Shown: positions 53,701-62,910, counted from the first letter of the stretch. The stretch: 64,000 nucleotides of DNA from an uncultured Phycisphaerales bacterium (GCA_903857265.1 CAIODZ010000031.1:1-64000); one strand, 5' to 3'. Notes: generated by a model not told the origin, from the letters alone. Made by a program: numbers and translations.

Positions 53701-56139
53701 AAATGGCAGCAGGTCGAGCAGCAGATAATGACTGAGCTTGAAGAAAAAGCGACAGGATACGGCCGGGCGGTAGCGAAAGCCGAAGAAAAAACCAGGACTA
53801 TCGCCGAGTTACTTAAATCGGCACAGGACCGCCTGAAAGAAGAGATAGACCAGCGAAGCCAAATAGAGGAAACCTTGCGCAGTTATCAGAAAACGTTGGC
53901 AGACGCACAGAACCAGTTAAACCTGGAGGAACAAACAAGAGCACAGACAGCCGAACAGCTTGTCGCAGAACGCGAGATCACTGCGCAATTGCAGGAGCAG
54001 TTGTCGGCTTACGCTGAACGCCTCAACCAGATAGAACGGGAACTCAATAGCGAAACCACGGGCAAAGCAAAAGCCCAGGAACAACTGAATGTGATTATCA
54101 AAGAAAAACAACAGCTCGAAGAAAAGGCGCAACTGGAAGCAATGGAAAGGGTCAGGGCGCAGGCGATTGTGCAATCGCAATCGGAGGCCAGAGACAAAGC
54201 GGAAAAGCAGTTACGCGATTACGCCGGGCAGCTTGACGAGCTTAAGAGCAACCTCGAAACACAAGCCGCTATGACGGCACAACTGCAAACAAACCTCGCA
54301 AACCAGACACAGCTAAAAACAGAATCGCAAACCCTCGCCCAAAAACGCGCCGAAGAAAAAGCACAAGCGGAAGCAATCGCTCAGGCCGAAACACAGGCGC
54401 GGATACAGGCAGAACAAAGGGCCAAAGAAACAATTGAGTCAGCAGAACGAAAAGCCGGAGAAGCAATCGAATCGGCAGAACAAAGAGCCAAAGAGGCAAT
54501 TGAATCAGCACAACTAAAGGCCAAAGAAGCAATAGAATCAGCAGAGCAGACAAGACAGCAAACAAAAATCGAACTTCAGGAACAAATGAAGAGCTTCACC
54601 GCGGCGCTGGCAAATATACAGGAACAGTTAAATCACCAAATCGAAACTCGGGTCGAGGCCCAGCAGCAGATAAGAACGCTTACGACAATAATCGAGGAAT
54701 TAAAAGAACAGGTCTCCTCACAATCGCAAAACAGGGCCAAAGTAGAACGAAGCGTTAAAGACCTCGGCGACGCGCTTGCCGAAGCCCGCAGAAAACTTGA
54801 CGCCGAAAGCCATGCAAGAAGCCGGGCCGAAGAGCAACTGGAAGCCGAAGCAGCAACAAGAACGGACGCCGAGGAAAGGTTGACCGGTTTGGCGTCAGCG
54901 CTCGCTAAAGCCCAGGGCAAAGCGGAAGCCGAAGAAAAAGCGAGACGATTGTCGGAGGAAAAAGCCCGCGCCGAAATCGAGGCAAAAGCAAAAGCCGAAC
55001 AACAGTCGCACGCACAACTGGAAGAAAAAGCGATAAGCTATGGCGAAGCAATAGCCACCGCACAGGAAAAAGCAAGGTATTACGCCGAAGCCCTCACCGA
55101 AGCAAAAAACAAACTCGCCGAACGTGAACAATCAACCGAAGACATTCGCAATCGGCTCAACAGCGAAACCCGGATGCGTCAGCAGCTCGAAGAGCAGGTC
55201 GAGCTTTATCGCAGGCAGATAGCGCAGGCCGAGGCACAGGCCAAAACACAGGCCTCGGAATTGACCGGCATCGAAAAACAATTGCGTTCCCAGTTGACCA
55301 GTGAGACAAAAGTTTACGAGGAACGAATTACCCAGCTCGAAGAAACGCTGCTTGCCGAAACAGACGAAAAAGAAAAACTCCGCCGGCAATACGATACCGA
55401 ATCCGAAACCAGAAATGCCGCCGAGCAGCAGTTGCAGCAAAAAACCGAGGCATACGAGCGGGTAATCGAAGCCGCGGAAGAACACCTGAAAAGCGAATCA
55501 CAAAAGGTCTCGCAAATCGAGGCGCAGTTGACGGCGTTGCAGCAGGCAAAAGCCGAAGCCGAACGCAAACTCGAAGCGGAAACCGAATACAGAATATCCG
55601 CACAGGAAAATCTCCGCACCTACGCTGACCGATTGGCAGAGCTTGAAAAACATCAGGCAAATCTTACTTCCACGAATAGCGAATCGCTCAAAAAAATCGC
55701 CGCCGAGACGCAGGCAAAAGAGCAAATGCAAAAGCAAATCGAGCTGCTCACCGCCGAGATAACAAAAACCGAACAGCAATTGCGTGAGGAACATCAGGCA
55801 AGAACAGAACTGGAGCAAAACCTCAAGGCCCAGACCGACGCCCGATTAAAAGCCGAAGAGCAGGCAAAGATAGAATCTCAGAAACGCACCGAAATCGAGG
55901 AAGAGCTGAGCATCCAGAAGGAACTGACGGCTCAGGCCAACGCTGAAGCCGGCGTGCAGGAAGAAGCAATTGCACAGGAAAGAAAAACCTTACCCTTCGA
56001 TATCCGCGAAATACCCGCCCCCGAAAAAACGCAGCCCTGTGACTGCTGCGGCAGAAACGACCTTACGCTGAGCGAGCTGCACAAAATCGATTCAGGCCAC
56101 CTCTTCTGCCCCGACTGTTTCGCTGCGTTAAAAAGATAA
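50767..56139 (+). CDS. Giant cysteine-capped coiled-coil protein
   Basis: 1790 residues, the largest gene here and unrecognised as a named family. The N-terminus has CPICGDKHWPHHPLAPC (Cys25, Cys28, Cys41) and the C-terminus CDCCGRND...CPDCF, both likely zinc-binding. Between them about 1700 residues are almost only Ala, Glu, Gln, Lys, Arg, Leu and Thr with heptad spacing and few Pro, a long continuous coiled coil. A motif of the form LEEKAxxFGxAIAxxEEQLR recurs at least nine times (near residues 155, 229, 349, 445, 579, 783, 991, 1270 and 1418), and an 11-residue AIESAEQRAKE unit repeats four times near 1219-1262. No signal peptide or membrane span. A cytoskeletal or spacer role is possible. 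Confidence 0.85.
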   Translation: MDVDRTREKGGSNPQDGQERFVPTCPICGDKHWPHHPLAPCFNAKKVKERAKAEATAKVLAEKQARIDAKLQAKEQAHAEKLAKIEAKEQEKADKQAYYDALKKAEEIANNEAQARAEAQRIAQAETRARIVAEEKARTETEARIKAEQQTRIKLEEKTRDFQESQRQLEGRLKSELATKAQLQKQIDEYHLLISELRENLDAQTKARSIVEQQLYAESQARKQTESDLHEKAQAFGKAIEDIQVKLNAQTQSLQDTEDKLKQYVGNLIQTETRLREEQQARREAEEKSEINDALLTAARERSQAEIEKRAKAEAMAEAQAKAASVAQEQIQIEKQLRLQAEEKMRAQLEDKATAFGKSISQLEEQLRIADEAKQKAQEALAQYLETETRRQAAADEKTRRLSEEVIKEIATAQAEQQARIEAEKKTDAAIQASMQTERQARAELEEKAKTFGRSIAQLEDQLKNLVEAKSQAEEQSRLQTQARLEAETRAGRLAEMITQLKSQLDAQISNKVALEQSIEAEIRARTAADEKARQSDEEVIKITTTLENEKQVRIEAEKEMDAAIQAAMQTERQARAEIEEKAKAYGQAIAKAEEKIRMLTETLKQTEESLNAGQQAKQLAEQQIKTIAAQSAELSQQLESQTNARLEIGEKFKAENQARLKIEETLARTAQEKLQAQTVAQTETTARAEAQQSAKTESEAKTRLAEQLASAITAKTQAEKQLEQQNNARLLAEKNAQLESEKRVQADARATSAEEARKRAEQTAKEQTQAHAEFERQATAQLEEKTRSYTRETATAQERAKSYQAQAEHLAKQLDAESQTRTLLAEQLAAEQKAKIDAAEQIKRLTEQLERLKAESKSANESKTQTERKLSEETQARAKAESAARSQAEKSAALEAKLKQDIDKLQAQLNETKQQIILEANVAQDAEDRLKAETQARLKAEEKAQNEAQQRARAQALAEAQSKETAQAQAKVEEQAQKWQQVEQQIMTELEEKATGYGRAVAKAEEKTRTIAELLKSAQDRLKEEIDQRSQIEETLRSYQKTLADAQNQLNLEEQTRAQTAEQLVAEREITAQLQEQLSAYAERLNQIERELNSETTGKAKAQEQLNVIIKEKQQLEEKAQLEAMERVRAQAIVQSQSEARDKAEKQLRDYAGQLDELKSNLETQAAMTAQLQTNLANQTQLKTESQTLAQKRAEEKAQAEAIAQAETQARIQAEQRAKETIESAERKAGEAIESAEQRAKEAIESAQLKAKEAIESAEQTRQQTKIELQEQMKSFTAALANIQEQLNHQIETRVEAQQQIRTLTTIIEELKEQVSSQSQNRAKVERSVKDLGDALAEARRKLDAESHARSRAEEQLEAEAATRTDAEERLTGLASALAKAQGKAEAEEKARRLSEEKARAEIEAKAKAEQQSHAQLEEKAISYGEAIATAQEKARYYAEALTEAKNKLAEREQSTEDIRNRLNSETRMRQQLEEQVELYRRQIAQAEAQAKTQASELTGIEKQLRSQLTSETKVYEERITQLEETLLAETDEKEKLRRQYDTESETRNAAEQQLQQKTEAYERVIEAAEEHLKSESQKVSQIEAQLTALQQAKAEAERKLEAETEYRISAQENLRTYADRLAELEKHQANLTSTNSESLKKIAAETQAKEQMQKQIELLTAEITKTEQQLREEHQARTELEQNLKAQTDARLKAEEQAKIESQKRTEIEEELSIQKELTAQANAEAGVQEEAIAQERKTLPFDIREIPAPEKTQPCDCCGRNDLTLSELHKIDSGHLFCPDCFAALKR

Positions 56140-56170
56140 GGGCCTGACACAGGAGGAAAGCGACAGGCCC
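56130..56170 (-). terminator. Terminator between the coiled-coil gene and the secreted-protein gene
   Basis: GGGCCTG (56140-56146) and CAGGCCC (56164-56170) form a 7-bp stem with a 17-nt loop. On the minus strand it is followed by TTATCTTTTT, serving the gene at 56184; it may also slow plus-strand transcripts. Confidence 0.6.
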
Positions 56171-56183
56171 CCATTTCGAAAAG

Positions 56184-57383
56184 TTATTTCGCGACCTTGA
56201 ATTCGTATTTATGAACAATGTCCTTGCTCTGACCCGTCAGTGCGAAGCCACTGTCGTCGTCGAGACCTTTACCCTGACCTGTCAATGTGAAGCCGGCGCC
56301 GGTCTTTGCATAGAGGAAATCCTTGCCGCTGAACAAGTCCTTAGGCAACCCCGCGGGAAGTTCATCAGGCAGTTTGCCCGTCTTTGCCCTGACTAAATAA
56401 ATGTCAATCCCCGCAAGAACCGCGTTGAACTGCGTTCTGTTCCTTATATCTATCATCACAAATTGGTTAATTCCAGGAAACAAAATCCTCGTCATAACCG
56501 CCTCGGGCTTGGCCTTGGTGGTATTCTCAATTTCTTTATTTAAATCTTCCATCGCCTGCGTTGCCTGTGGATAAGGTAAATCGTAAGCGATTTGTACCCT
56601 GGATAGAATGCCTTGATAATACTCTGTTGCCCTGACGTAAAATTCATTCTCATTATGCTGGCTAAAAATCTTGTCCGCCTTATCCAACTCATCTTTAGAT
56701 AGACCTAACTCACGAACCCCTTCAATCAGTTCTTTCCTGTCTGCAGGGCTCATAAAATAAAATTTAGCTTCATTTCCAATCGCTGCTCTCATCGAAGGAA
56801 CTCTGCCGGATATATCAGCAAGCTGCCCTCCAAGCCACTCCAGCGTTTCGGTATTATTCGATACATGCGGCAGGATATCCACGATACACTTGTTTGCCAT
56901 ACTGCCAATTGCACTGCTTATTACCACCTGAATTACCGTATCATTGCCAACGTGTATTCCCATCTTGTGAACCGTAATACATCTCTCCAATGCCTCTTTG
57001 TAATCACCTTTTTCAGCAAGCATCCTTGCATCGGCAGTGAGTATGTATGCCATTTGCCTGCATTTAGCAAGCTCAGGTAGTCGCATGCTGATACCTTCCG
57101 AAAGGTCATACCCCCAATCGCAATGACTGATGCCGGCGGCAGCAACCGCATACTTGATTACATAACGATTCCTCTCGATATACTGACGAACCTTGTCGTC
57201 CGGCTTTGCCTCACCCTTCCCCACGGCTGCCAATATTTTGCCGAGAGCATCATCCGGCTCTTCTTTGAGTATAAAAGCTTTATAATAGAGCACCGCCGCG
57301 TTGTCAGGCGGGTAAGCAAACGCCTGCCCAGCCGAAACCAACAATACCACACCAATCAAAATGATTTTTAATGTCGTTTTCAT
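56184..57383 (-). CDS. Secreted protein of unknown function, next to an ECF sigma/anti-sigma pair
   Basis: 399 residues with a classical signal peptide (cleavage after SAGQAFA, near 23). The mature protein is mainly helical, with a TPR-like stretch (ADARMLAEKGDYKEALERC) and a C-terminal region that resembles the pilin/peptide-processing-adjacent segment seen in some planctomycete proteins (KTGKLPDELPAGLPKDLFSGKDFLY). No enzyme motif. AAAGGAAGGA precedes the ATG. It begins 29 bp after the anti-sigma gene's stop, so it is probably in the same operon and may be a target or sensor of the system. Confidence 0.65.
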   Translation of the reverse strand: MKTTLKIILIGVVLLVSAGQAFAYPPDNAAVLYYKAFILKEEPDDALGKILAAVGKGEAKPDDKVRQYIERNRYVIKYAVAAAGISHCDWGYDLSEGISMRLPELAKCRQMAYILTADARMLAEKGDYKEALERCITVHKMGIHVGNDTVIQVVISSAIGSMANKCIVDILPHVSNNTETLEWLGGQLADISGRVPSMRAAIGNEAKFYFMSPADRKELIEGVRELGLSKDELDKADKIFSQHNENEFYVRATEYYQGILSRVQIAYDLPYPQATQAMEDLNKEIENTTKAKPEAVMTRILFPGINQFVMIDIRNRTQFNAVLAGIDIYLVRAKTGKLPDELPAGLPKDLFSGKDFLYAKTGAGFTLTGQGKGLDDDSGFALTGQSKDIVHKYEFKVAK

Positions 57384-57412
57384 AAATCCTTCCTTTCCGG
57401 CTTTTGGCCGTT

Positions 57413-57844
57413 CTAATTCAGCAGTTCACCAATTGACACATTTGTGTTTTTTTGCCCTAACATCTTAAATGCCTTGTTGCTTTGCTCATCCACCGCGTCC
57501 AATCCGCCCTGACGATACGCAAGCGACAGTGATAACACGGACAGCATTTTTGTGGGCGACCTGTCCTCCACAAAAGTCGCAACCGTCGGCTCGACACGTT
57601 TATCTGGCTGGCGATGCGTAAGCAATATCACAAAAGCCACGATTGCAATTACAGCGGCCACCCTGACAAGCGGACGCACCCACAAAAATCGCCGGACGTT
57701 CAGACGCGTCCTTGCTCGCGAGATAAGCTCCTGATACTCGGCCGAGTATTTTCGCTTCCATTGTTCGCCGTCGAACTTGACCTTGCCGGAGTCAATCGTC
57801 TTCTTTAGCTGCTCATCCAACCATTTTTCGTTTCGCTCGTTCAT
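57413..57844 (-). CDS. Probable anti-sigma factor
   Basis: 143 residues: a cytoplasmic N-terminus (about 1-55), one membrane span (about 57-76, LVRVAAVIAIVAFVILLTH) and an external C-terminus of about 65 residues. This single-pass layout and a 4-bp overlap (ATGA) with the ECF sigma gene fit an anti-sigma factor that holds the sigma at the membrane. The zinc-binding HxxxCxxC motif of ZAS-type anti-sigmas is absent, so it belongs to another class or is only an accessory protein. Confidence 0.65.
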   Translation of the reverse strand: MNERNEKWLDEQLKKTIDSGKVKFDGEQWKRKYSAEYQELISRARTRLNVRRFLWVRPLVRVAAVIAIVAFVILLTHRQPDKRVEPTVATFVEDRSPTKMLSVLSLSLAYRQGGLDAVDEQSNKAFKMLGQKNTNVSIGELLN

Positions 57845-58377
57845 AATTGGTCCTCGCCAAACCCGTTTTGCTTCAGATATTCGGCAATCTTTTCTTTGGC
57901 CCTTCGCAACCGGCCGTTTATCGCCTGCTCCGAAATACCCAGCGCCTTCGATATCCGCTCATAAGGCAATCCGTCATAGTAGCGAAGGTAAATCACTTCT
58001 CTCGCCTCAGGCGTAAGGCCGGCTACCGCTTCACGGACTGCCTCGGTATCGGGCGAATCGTCCTGTCGGGCCGGCAATTTCGAGAGCTTATCGACGTCAC
58101 AGATTCTCTGCTGTTTGCGGCCAATGTCGTTTGCCGAATTCCTGCATATCACCCCAAGCCAGCTTGCAAAACTGTCGGAGCATCGCAATTCGGGCAGTTT
58201 AATCGCCGCAACCGCAAACGCCTGCTGGGCCGCGTCCTCCGCAAGGTGTCTGTCTCCGATTATGGAGTGAGCAATCGCAACCATAGCCGGGTAATACCGC
58301 CCGCACAGCTCGGTAAAGCTGTCTCCGTCGCCCCGCTGGGCCGACTCCACCAACTGCCTGTCCGGTCTTTCGGTCAT
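57841..58377 (-). CDS. ECF-family RNA polymerase sigma factor
   Basis: 178 residues, group 4 sigma. Region 2 is at about 18-80 (FTELCGRYYPAMVAIAHSIIGD, HLAEDAAQQAF) and region 4 at about 115-170 (LTPEAREVIYLRYYDGLPYERIS, ISEQAINGRLRRAKEKI). The ATG at 58377 is chosen; GGAGATG lies about 9 nt before it, and the open frame extends 26 codons further without sigma-like residues. It overlaps the anti-sigma gene by 4 bp. Divergent from guaB. Confidence 0.92.
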   Translation of the reverse strand: MTERPDRQLVESAQRGDGDSFTELCGRYYPAMVAIAHSIIGDRHLAEDAAQQAFAVAAIKLPELRCSDSFASWLGVICRNSANDIGRKQQRICDVDKLSKLPARQDDSPDTEAVREAVAGLTPEAREVIYLRYYDGLPYERISKALGISEQAINGRLRRAKEKIAEYLKQNGFGEDQL

Positions 58378-58525
58378 TAACTTGTCATCTCCAACGCATT
58401 GGAACTCGCTGGCGAGAGCCGCGCTCTCATATTTAAGACGCCCAACACCCCCCAAAATGGGCGCAAAAAATGATTTGCCCTGCTTTTTTCATTATAATCC
58501 CTGGTTTCCTGTGTGGAAAATAGAT

Positions 58526-58554
58526 TTGACGCGACAGCAACGTTTTACTATACT
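58526..58554 (+). promoter_or_regulatory. Promoter of the guaB-guaA unit
   Basis: TTGACG (58526-58531) and TATACT (58549-58554) are 17 nt apart, a near-consensus housekeeping promoter with a start near 58561 and a leader of about 38 nt to the guaB ATG. No purine riboswitch was seen. Confidence 0.7.
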
Positions 58555-58598
58555 TCTATGTTTAATTATTATCAGCAATTGGCCCCGGAGAACAATAT

Positions 58599-60071
58599 AT
58601 GGATAAGAATAAAATCATCGCAGAAGGTATAACATTCGATGATGTCCTGCTCATTCCCGCCAAGAGCGATTTAGTGCCCAGCCAGGCAGACACAAGAACC
58701 CGCCTCACCAACAACATCATGATTAATATCCCCCTTGTCTCAGCGGCGATGGACACCGTTACAGAATCCTCGCTGGCAATCGCGCTCGCTCAGGAAGGCG
58801 GCATCGGCATAATCCACAAAAACCTGCCCGTCGCCGACCAGAAAAGGGAAGTTGTCAAGGTCAAACGCTCCGAAAACGGCGTCATAATAGACCCGATTAC
58901 CCTCTCGCCCGATGAGCCGGTCCGAAAAGCCCAGCAGATGATGACCGAGCAGAACGTCTCAGGCATACCCATCGTCGAGGGCAGAAAACTCCGCGGCATC
59001 CTCACCAAAAGAGACCTCAAATTCCTCAAGGATTACGACGCCAAAATCAGTTCGGTAATGGTAAAAAACAACCTCGTAACAGCCCCGCCCAATACCACGC
59101 TCGAACAGGCCAAGGGAATCCTGCAGGAACATAAAGTCGAAAAGCTGCTGCTGGTCAACGATAATGGCGACCTGACGGGTCTGATAACAATGAGAGATAT
59201 CGACCGGGTCGAGCGATACTCAATCGCCGCCCGCGACCAGAGAGGCCGATTGAGAGTCGGAGCCGCCGTCGGCGTCCACGATTACGAAAGAGTCGAGGCC
59301 CTCATCGCCGCCGAAGTTGATGTAATCGTTGTCGATACCGCTCACGGCCATTCGCAAAACGTCATCGACACCGTAAAAACAATTAAAAGCAATTACAGTA
59401 TCGACGTCATCGCGGGCAATATCGCGACCGCCGACGCTGCCAAAGACCTCATCGACGCAGGCGTAAACGCCGTAAAAGTCGGAATCGGCCCCGGCGCTAT
59501 TTGCACCACAAGAATAATCTCCGGCGCAGGTATGCCCCAGGTCTCCGCGATAATGAACTGCCTCTTGGAGGCCTCTAAACACGATATCCCCGTCATCGCC
59601 GATGGCGGTATCCGCCACTCAGGTGACATCACCAAGGCCATTGCCGCCGGTGCCTCAACCGTGATGCTCGGCTCACTCTTCGCAGGTCTCCGCGAAAGTC
59701 CGGGACAGTTAGTCATCTACAAAGGCAGACAGTTCAAGGAATACAGGGGTATGGGTTCTCTCGGTGCGATGATAAAAGGTTCCGCCGACAGATATGGACA
59801 GAAAGCCACCGCCTCCAGAGACAAGCTCGTCCCCGAAGGCGTCGAAGGTCGTGTCCCCTACCGCGGCTCGCTCAGCGATTTTGTTTACCAGCTCGTTGGC
59901 GGACTAAGGGCCGGCATGGGTTACTGCGGAACTCGAAATATCGAAGAGCTTCGCACCAAAGCGCGTTTCGTCCGCGTAAGCTCCGCATCCGTCAGCGAAT
60001 CGCACCCGCACGATATAAAAATAACCAAAGAATCGCCAAACTATTCGACAGTCGAACCACTTGAGGACTAA
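58599..60071 (+). CDS. guaB: IMP dehydrogenase
   Basis: 490 residues. It oxidises IMP to XMP, the rate-limiting step to GMP. The barrel is interrupted by two CBS domains (about 95-205), which bind regulatory nucleotides. The catalytic loop [11 protein letters not shown] contains Cys302; MGSLGAM and the flap region [11 protein letters not shown] follow. GGAGAA lies before the ATG. It is followed by guaA after 34 bp, so the two complete the IMP-to-GMP branch as an operon. Confidence 0.97.
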   Translation: MDKNKIIAEGITFDDVLLIPAKSDLVPSQADTRTRLTNNIMINIPLVSAAMDTVTESSLAIALAQEGGIGIIHKNLPVADQKREVVKVKRSENGVIIDPITLSPDEPVRKAQQMMTEQNVSGIPIVEGRKLRGILTKRDLKFLKDYDAKISSVMVKNNLVTAPPNTTLEQAKGILQEHKVEKLLLVNDNGDLTGLITMRDIDRVERYSIAARDQRGRLRVGAAVGVHDYERVEALIAAEVDVIVVDTAHGHSQNVIDTVKTIKSNYSIDVIAGNIATADAAKDLIDAGVNAVKVGIGPGAICTTRIISGAGMPQVSAIMNCLLEASKHDIPVIADGGIRHSGDITKAIAAGASTVMLGSLFAGLRESPGQLVIYKGRQFKEYRGMGSLGAMIKGSADRYGQKATASRDKLVPEGVEGRVPYRGSLSDFVYQLVGGLRAGMGYCGTRNIEELRTKARFVRVSSASVSESHPHDIKITKESPNYSTVEPLED

Positions 60072-60105
60072 AAACTATCCGCTACACGCTATACGCTGAA
60101 AAACT

Positions 60106-61647
60106 ATGAACCACGAAACAATTGCGATTCTCGACTTCGGCAGCCAATATGTGCAGCTCATCGCAAGGCGTGTCCGCGAGCATAACGTTTACTCCCAAAT
60201 CTTCCCCGCCAATACTCCCGCGAAAACACTGGCGAAAGAAAACCTCAAAGGAATAATCCTCTCAGGCGGCCCCGCCAGCGTCTATGACAAAAACGCAATC
60301 AAATGCGACGAGAAAATCTTCAACCTCGACGTCCCCATCCTCGGCATCTGCTACGGCATGCACCTCGGCTGCTCCGTCCTCGGCGCAAAAGTCGTCCCCG
60401 CAAAACACAGGGAATACGGACGGGCAAATCTGACAATCACTAACAAAGTAGGCCTGATGGCGAAACTCCCTGACTCAATAACCGTCTGGGAAAGTCACGG
60501 CGACCAGGTCGAGGACGCCGACCACAACTTCATCAAGCTCGCCTCCACAAAAACCTGCCCCTTCGCCGCCGTAAAACACAAAAAACAAAAATTCTTCGGC
60601 GTCCAGTTCCACCCCGAGGTCTCGCACACCCCCAAAGGCGCGGTCATCCTCAAAAATTTCCTCTACGATATCTGCGACTGCGCGGGCGACTGGAAAATGA
60701 GCGATTTCGTCGCCGATACCGTCAAAAAAATCAATAAACAGGTCGGCGACCATACAGTCATCTGCGGCCTCTCCGGTGGCGTCGATTCCTCCGTTACAGC
60801 CGCCCTGCTCCACAAAGCCATAGGCGACCGCCTCGTCTGCATCTTCGTCGATAATGGCCTCCTCCGCAAAAACGAACGCGAACAGGTCGAATCCACCTTC
60901 CGCGATCACTTCCACATCAACCTGCGCGTCGTTGACTGGTCAAAACAATTCCTCTCGAAACTCGCAGGCGTCACCGACCCCCAGCAAAAACGCAAAGTCA
61001 TCGGCGCAGAATTCATCGCCGCCTTCAAATCCAAAGCGTCAAAAATCAAAAACGCCAAATTCCTCGCCCAGGGCACCCTCTACCCCGACGTCATCGAATC
61101 CGGCGCCAAAGATGGCAACCCCGCTGCGAATATAAAACTGCACCACAACGTGGGAGGCCTCCCCAAAGAGCTTGGCTTCGAATTGGTCGAGCCGTTAAGA
61201 GATTTGTTCAAAGACGAAGTCCGCGTTGTTGGCGAATACCTGGGCCTTCCCGAACACATCGTTTGGCGTCATCCCTTCCCGGGTCCTGGATTAGCGGTGC
61301 GCATAATAGGCGAAATTACCCCCAAACGCCTCGAAGTCCTGCGTGCCGCCGACGAAATCCTCATCGACGAAATCAAATCCGCAGGCCTTTACAGAAAAAT
61401 CTCGCAGGCCCTCGCCGTCCTTGTCCCCGTCCAGACCGTCGGCGTTATGGGCGATGGCAGGACCTTTGAAAACGTCATCGCAATCCGCGCCGTCGAAACC
61501 ACCGACTTTATGACCGCTGATTTTTCCCAAATCCCTTATGAGGTGCTGGGGCTTATTTCGAGCAGAATCATAAACGAGGTTCGTGGCGTAAATCGCGTCG
61601 TTTACGACATCTCCAGCAAACCCCCAGCAACTATCGAATGGGAATAA
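60106..61647 (+). CDS. guaA: GMP synthase (glutamine-hydrolysing)
   Basis: 513 residues. An N-terminal class I glutamine amidotransferase domain (about 5-190; nucleophile Cys in GICYGMHLG, His/Glu in QFHPEVSHT) feeds ammonia to an ATP pyrophosphatase domain with the PP-loop [10 protein letters not shown] (about 220) and a C-terminal dimerisation domain ending PPATIEWE. It converts XMP to GMP. It follows guaB by 34 bp. Its end is followed by repeat-rich spacer. Confidence 0.97.
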   Translation: MNHETIAILDFGSQYVQLIARRVREHNVYSQIFPANTPAKTLAKENLKGIILSGGPASVYDKNAIKCDEKIFNLDVPILGICYGMHLGCSVLGAKVVPAKHREYGRANLTITNKVGLMAKLPDSITVWESHGDQVEDADHNFIKLASTKTCPFAAVKHKKQKFFGVQFHPEVSHTPKGAVILKNFLYDICDCAGDWKMSDFVADTVKKINKQVGDHTVICGLSGGVDSSVTAALLHKAIGDRLVCIFVDNGLLRKNEREQVESTFRDHFHINLRVVDWSKQFLSKLAGVTDPQQKRKVIGAEFIAAFKSKASKIKNAKFLAQGTLYPDVIESGAKDGNPAANIKLHHNVGGLPKELGFELVEPLRDLFKDEVRVVGEYLGLPEHIVWRHPFPGPGLAVRIIGEITPKRLEVLRAADEILIDEIKSAGLYRKISQALAVLVPVQTVGVMGDGRTFENVIAIRAVETTDFMTADFSQIPYEVLGLISSRIINEVRGVNRVVYDISSKPPATIEWE

Positions 61648-61752
61648 GTCCCCTTCCTCATCCGCCCGCCTGTCCCCTCGTAGCGAAGCGAAGATCCCCG
61701 CATGTCTTCGGCGGGGAGCCAGCTACCTTGGTTCCTCTGTCGGGGACCCAGT
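61648..61752. repeat. GCGAAGCG-type dispersed element after guaA
   Basis: No gene. GTCCCC at 61648-61653 and GGGGAC at 61742-61747 bracket about 90 nt holding TAGCGAAGCGAAGATCCCC and a CCCCGC/GCGGGG hairpin. Related words occur at 20636-20655 and 62490-62512, so this is probably one copy of a degenerate intergenic repeat family. Confidence 0.45.
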
Positions 61753-61755
61753 ATT

Positions 61756-61890
61756 TTTCTCTAACTTCTTACTTCTAACTTCTAAATTCTAAATTCTAAC
61801 TTCTCCCTTCTCACTTCTTAATTCTCAATTCTCAATTCTAACTTCTCCCTTCTAACTTCTTAATTCTAACTTCTAACTTCTCACTTCTGT
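61756..61890. repeat. TTCTAACTTCT tandem array downstream of the AP2/HNH gene
   Basis: About 17 consecutive 7-8-nt units of the form (C)TAACTTCT, TAAATTCT, TCAATTCT, TCACTTCT or CCCTTCT, with no spacer. It abuts the 3' end of the AP2/HNH gene. A shorter block of the same words lies on the other side (62862-62902). Confidence 0.9.
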
Positions 61891-62466
61891 CTCTTGGAAG
61901 TTTAATTGTGCGAACTCCCCATGGTATTTCTTCGCCGCCTTATCGTATGCCCTCGCCGCTTTTGTTTCATCATCGAATCTGCCAAGCCATATCCTTTTCC
62001 CCTCTACTGTGGTTCTTGCTACCCATCGCCCGGATTGTTTCTCGAAGAAGACCCCGATAAACCGCGATGTTGTTTTTCTGGTGGTCTTTCCTTTATTGAA
62101 CTGGTTCTGCGAATGTGTCGCCAGCCGAAGGTTCTCTTTCCTGTTGTCTAAGGTATTGCGATTGTGATGGTCAACCAGCATCCCCGCCGGCTCACCCATT
62201 ATTTCCCTGTGCATCGAAATAATTTTTGTCCTGTTGTTCGAATCGCCCACTAACCGCACCGCGTAAATTCGAGGCCCGTTTTCCTTCGCGCACCAGTTAA
62301 ACCTGTTCAACTGATAGAAGTCCCCCGGCTCAACAATCGTAAACCTCCCTTCGCCTAATGGAATTTTGCGAAACGCCTGCCCATATTTGCCCCTGCGATA
62401 AACCATCACCGGCCACGCAAATATTTTATCTAACCAGTTTGGAACACTAAATTCAATCCTCGTCAT
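61873..62466 (-). CDS. HNH endonuclease with AP2 DNA-binding domain (homing-endonuclease-like)
   Basis: 197 residues. An HNH_3-type nuclease core (HREIMGEPAGMLVDHHN then NRKENLRLAT) occupies the middle, and an AP2 DNA-binding domain the C-terminus (FIGVFFEKQSGRWVARTTV, GRFDDETKAARAYDKAAKKY, FAQLNF). This pairing is typical of homing endonucleases in phages and self-spreading elements. It is free-standing here, not inside another gene. AAGGAGG lies before the ATG at 62466; a longer frame starts seven codons earlier within the ribosome binding site. It lies between two TTCTAACTTCT blocks. Confidence 0.9.
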   Translation of the reverse strand: MTRIEFSVPNWLDKIFAWPVMVYRRGKYGQAFRKIPLGEGRFTIVEPGDFYQLNRFNWCAKENGPRIYAVRLVGDSNNRTKIISMHREIMGEPAGMLVDHHNRNTLDNRKENLRLATHSQNQFNKGKTTRKTTSRFIGVFFEKQSGRWVARTTVEGKRIWLGRFDDETKAARAYDKAAKKYHGEFAQLNFQETEVRS

Positions 62467-62861
62467 AACATCCTCCTTGCTTGCCACGGCGTAGCCCTTA
62501 GGCGAAGCCGGGTCCCCAACTCAACACTAAAAACTCAACACGGAGCGGAGCGACGAGCCCGCTTCGGAAACTCATAACTACGGAGGAACACGCTTCCTCC
62601 GTATATGGCGCGATCTTGCGCGCTTTTGACGAAAACTAAGGGATTTCCTGATGGGGTCAAAAACGATAAGTCCTTATGCCGAAAAGAGATAAATTTTTTT
62701 ATTTTTTTCGCATCTAAGGGTTTTCGACCTGCGCTAAAATGAATAACAACTGTTTTTGTCCAGAATTTAAAACATTGGTGCAAAAGGGGTTACAGCAAAA
62801 ACGGGCGCCACAAATGTCCCCTATTGTTTCTGTAAGTGTCGATGTATAAAGATTTTAACAC

Positions 62862-62902
62862 TGCTTTCTTACTTCTAACTTCTCAATTCTAACTTCTAAC
62901 GA
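62862..62902. repeat. TTCTAACTTCT block upstream of the AP2/HNH gene
   Basis: About five units (TTCT, TACTTCT, AACTTCT, CAATTCT, AACTTCTAAC) matching the longer array at 61756-61890 in the same orientation. The two blocks bracket the AP2/HNH gene. Confidence 0.8.
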
Positions 62903-62910
62903 TTGCTCCC

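Noticed and set aside
51295-55818. Many long minus-strand frames opposite the coiled-coil gene
   Set aside because: They arise from the biased Ala/Glu/Gln/Lys codons of the plus-strand repeats and have Phe/Leu/Cys-rich nonsense composition.
62535-62783. 82-codon minus-strand frame between AP2/HNH and Roco
   Set aside because: No ribosome binding site, and it reads through repeat-derived sequence.
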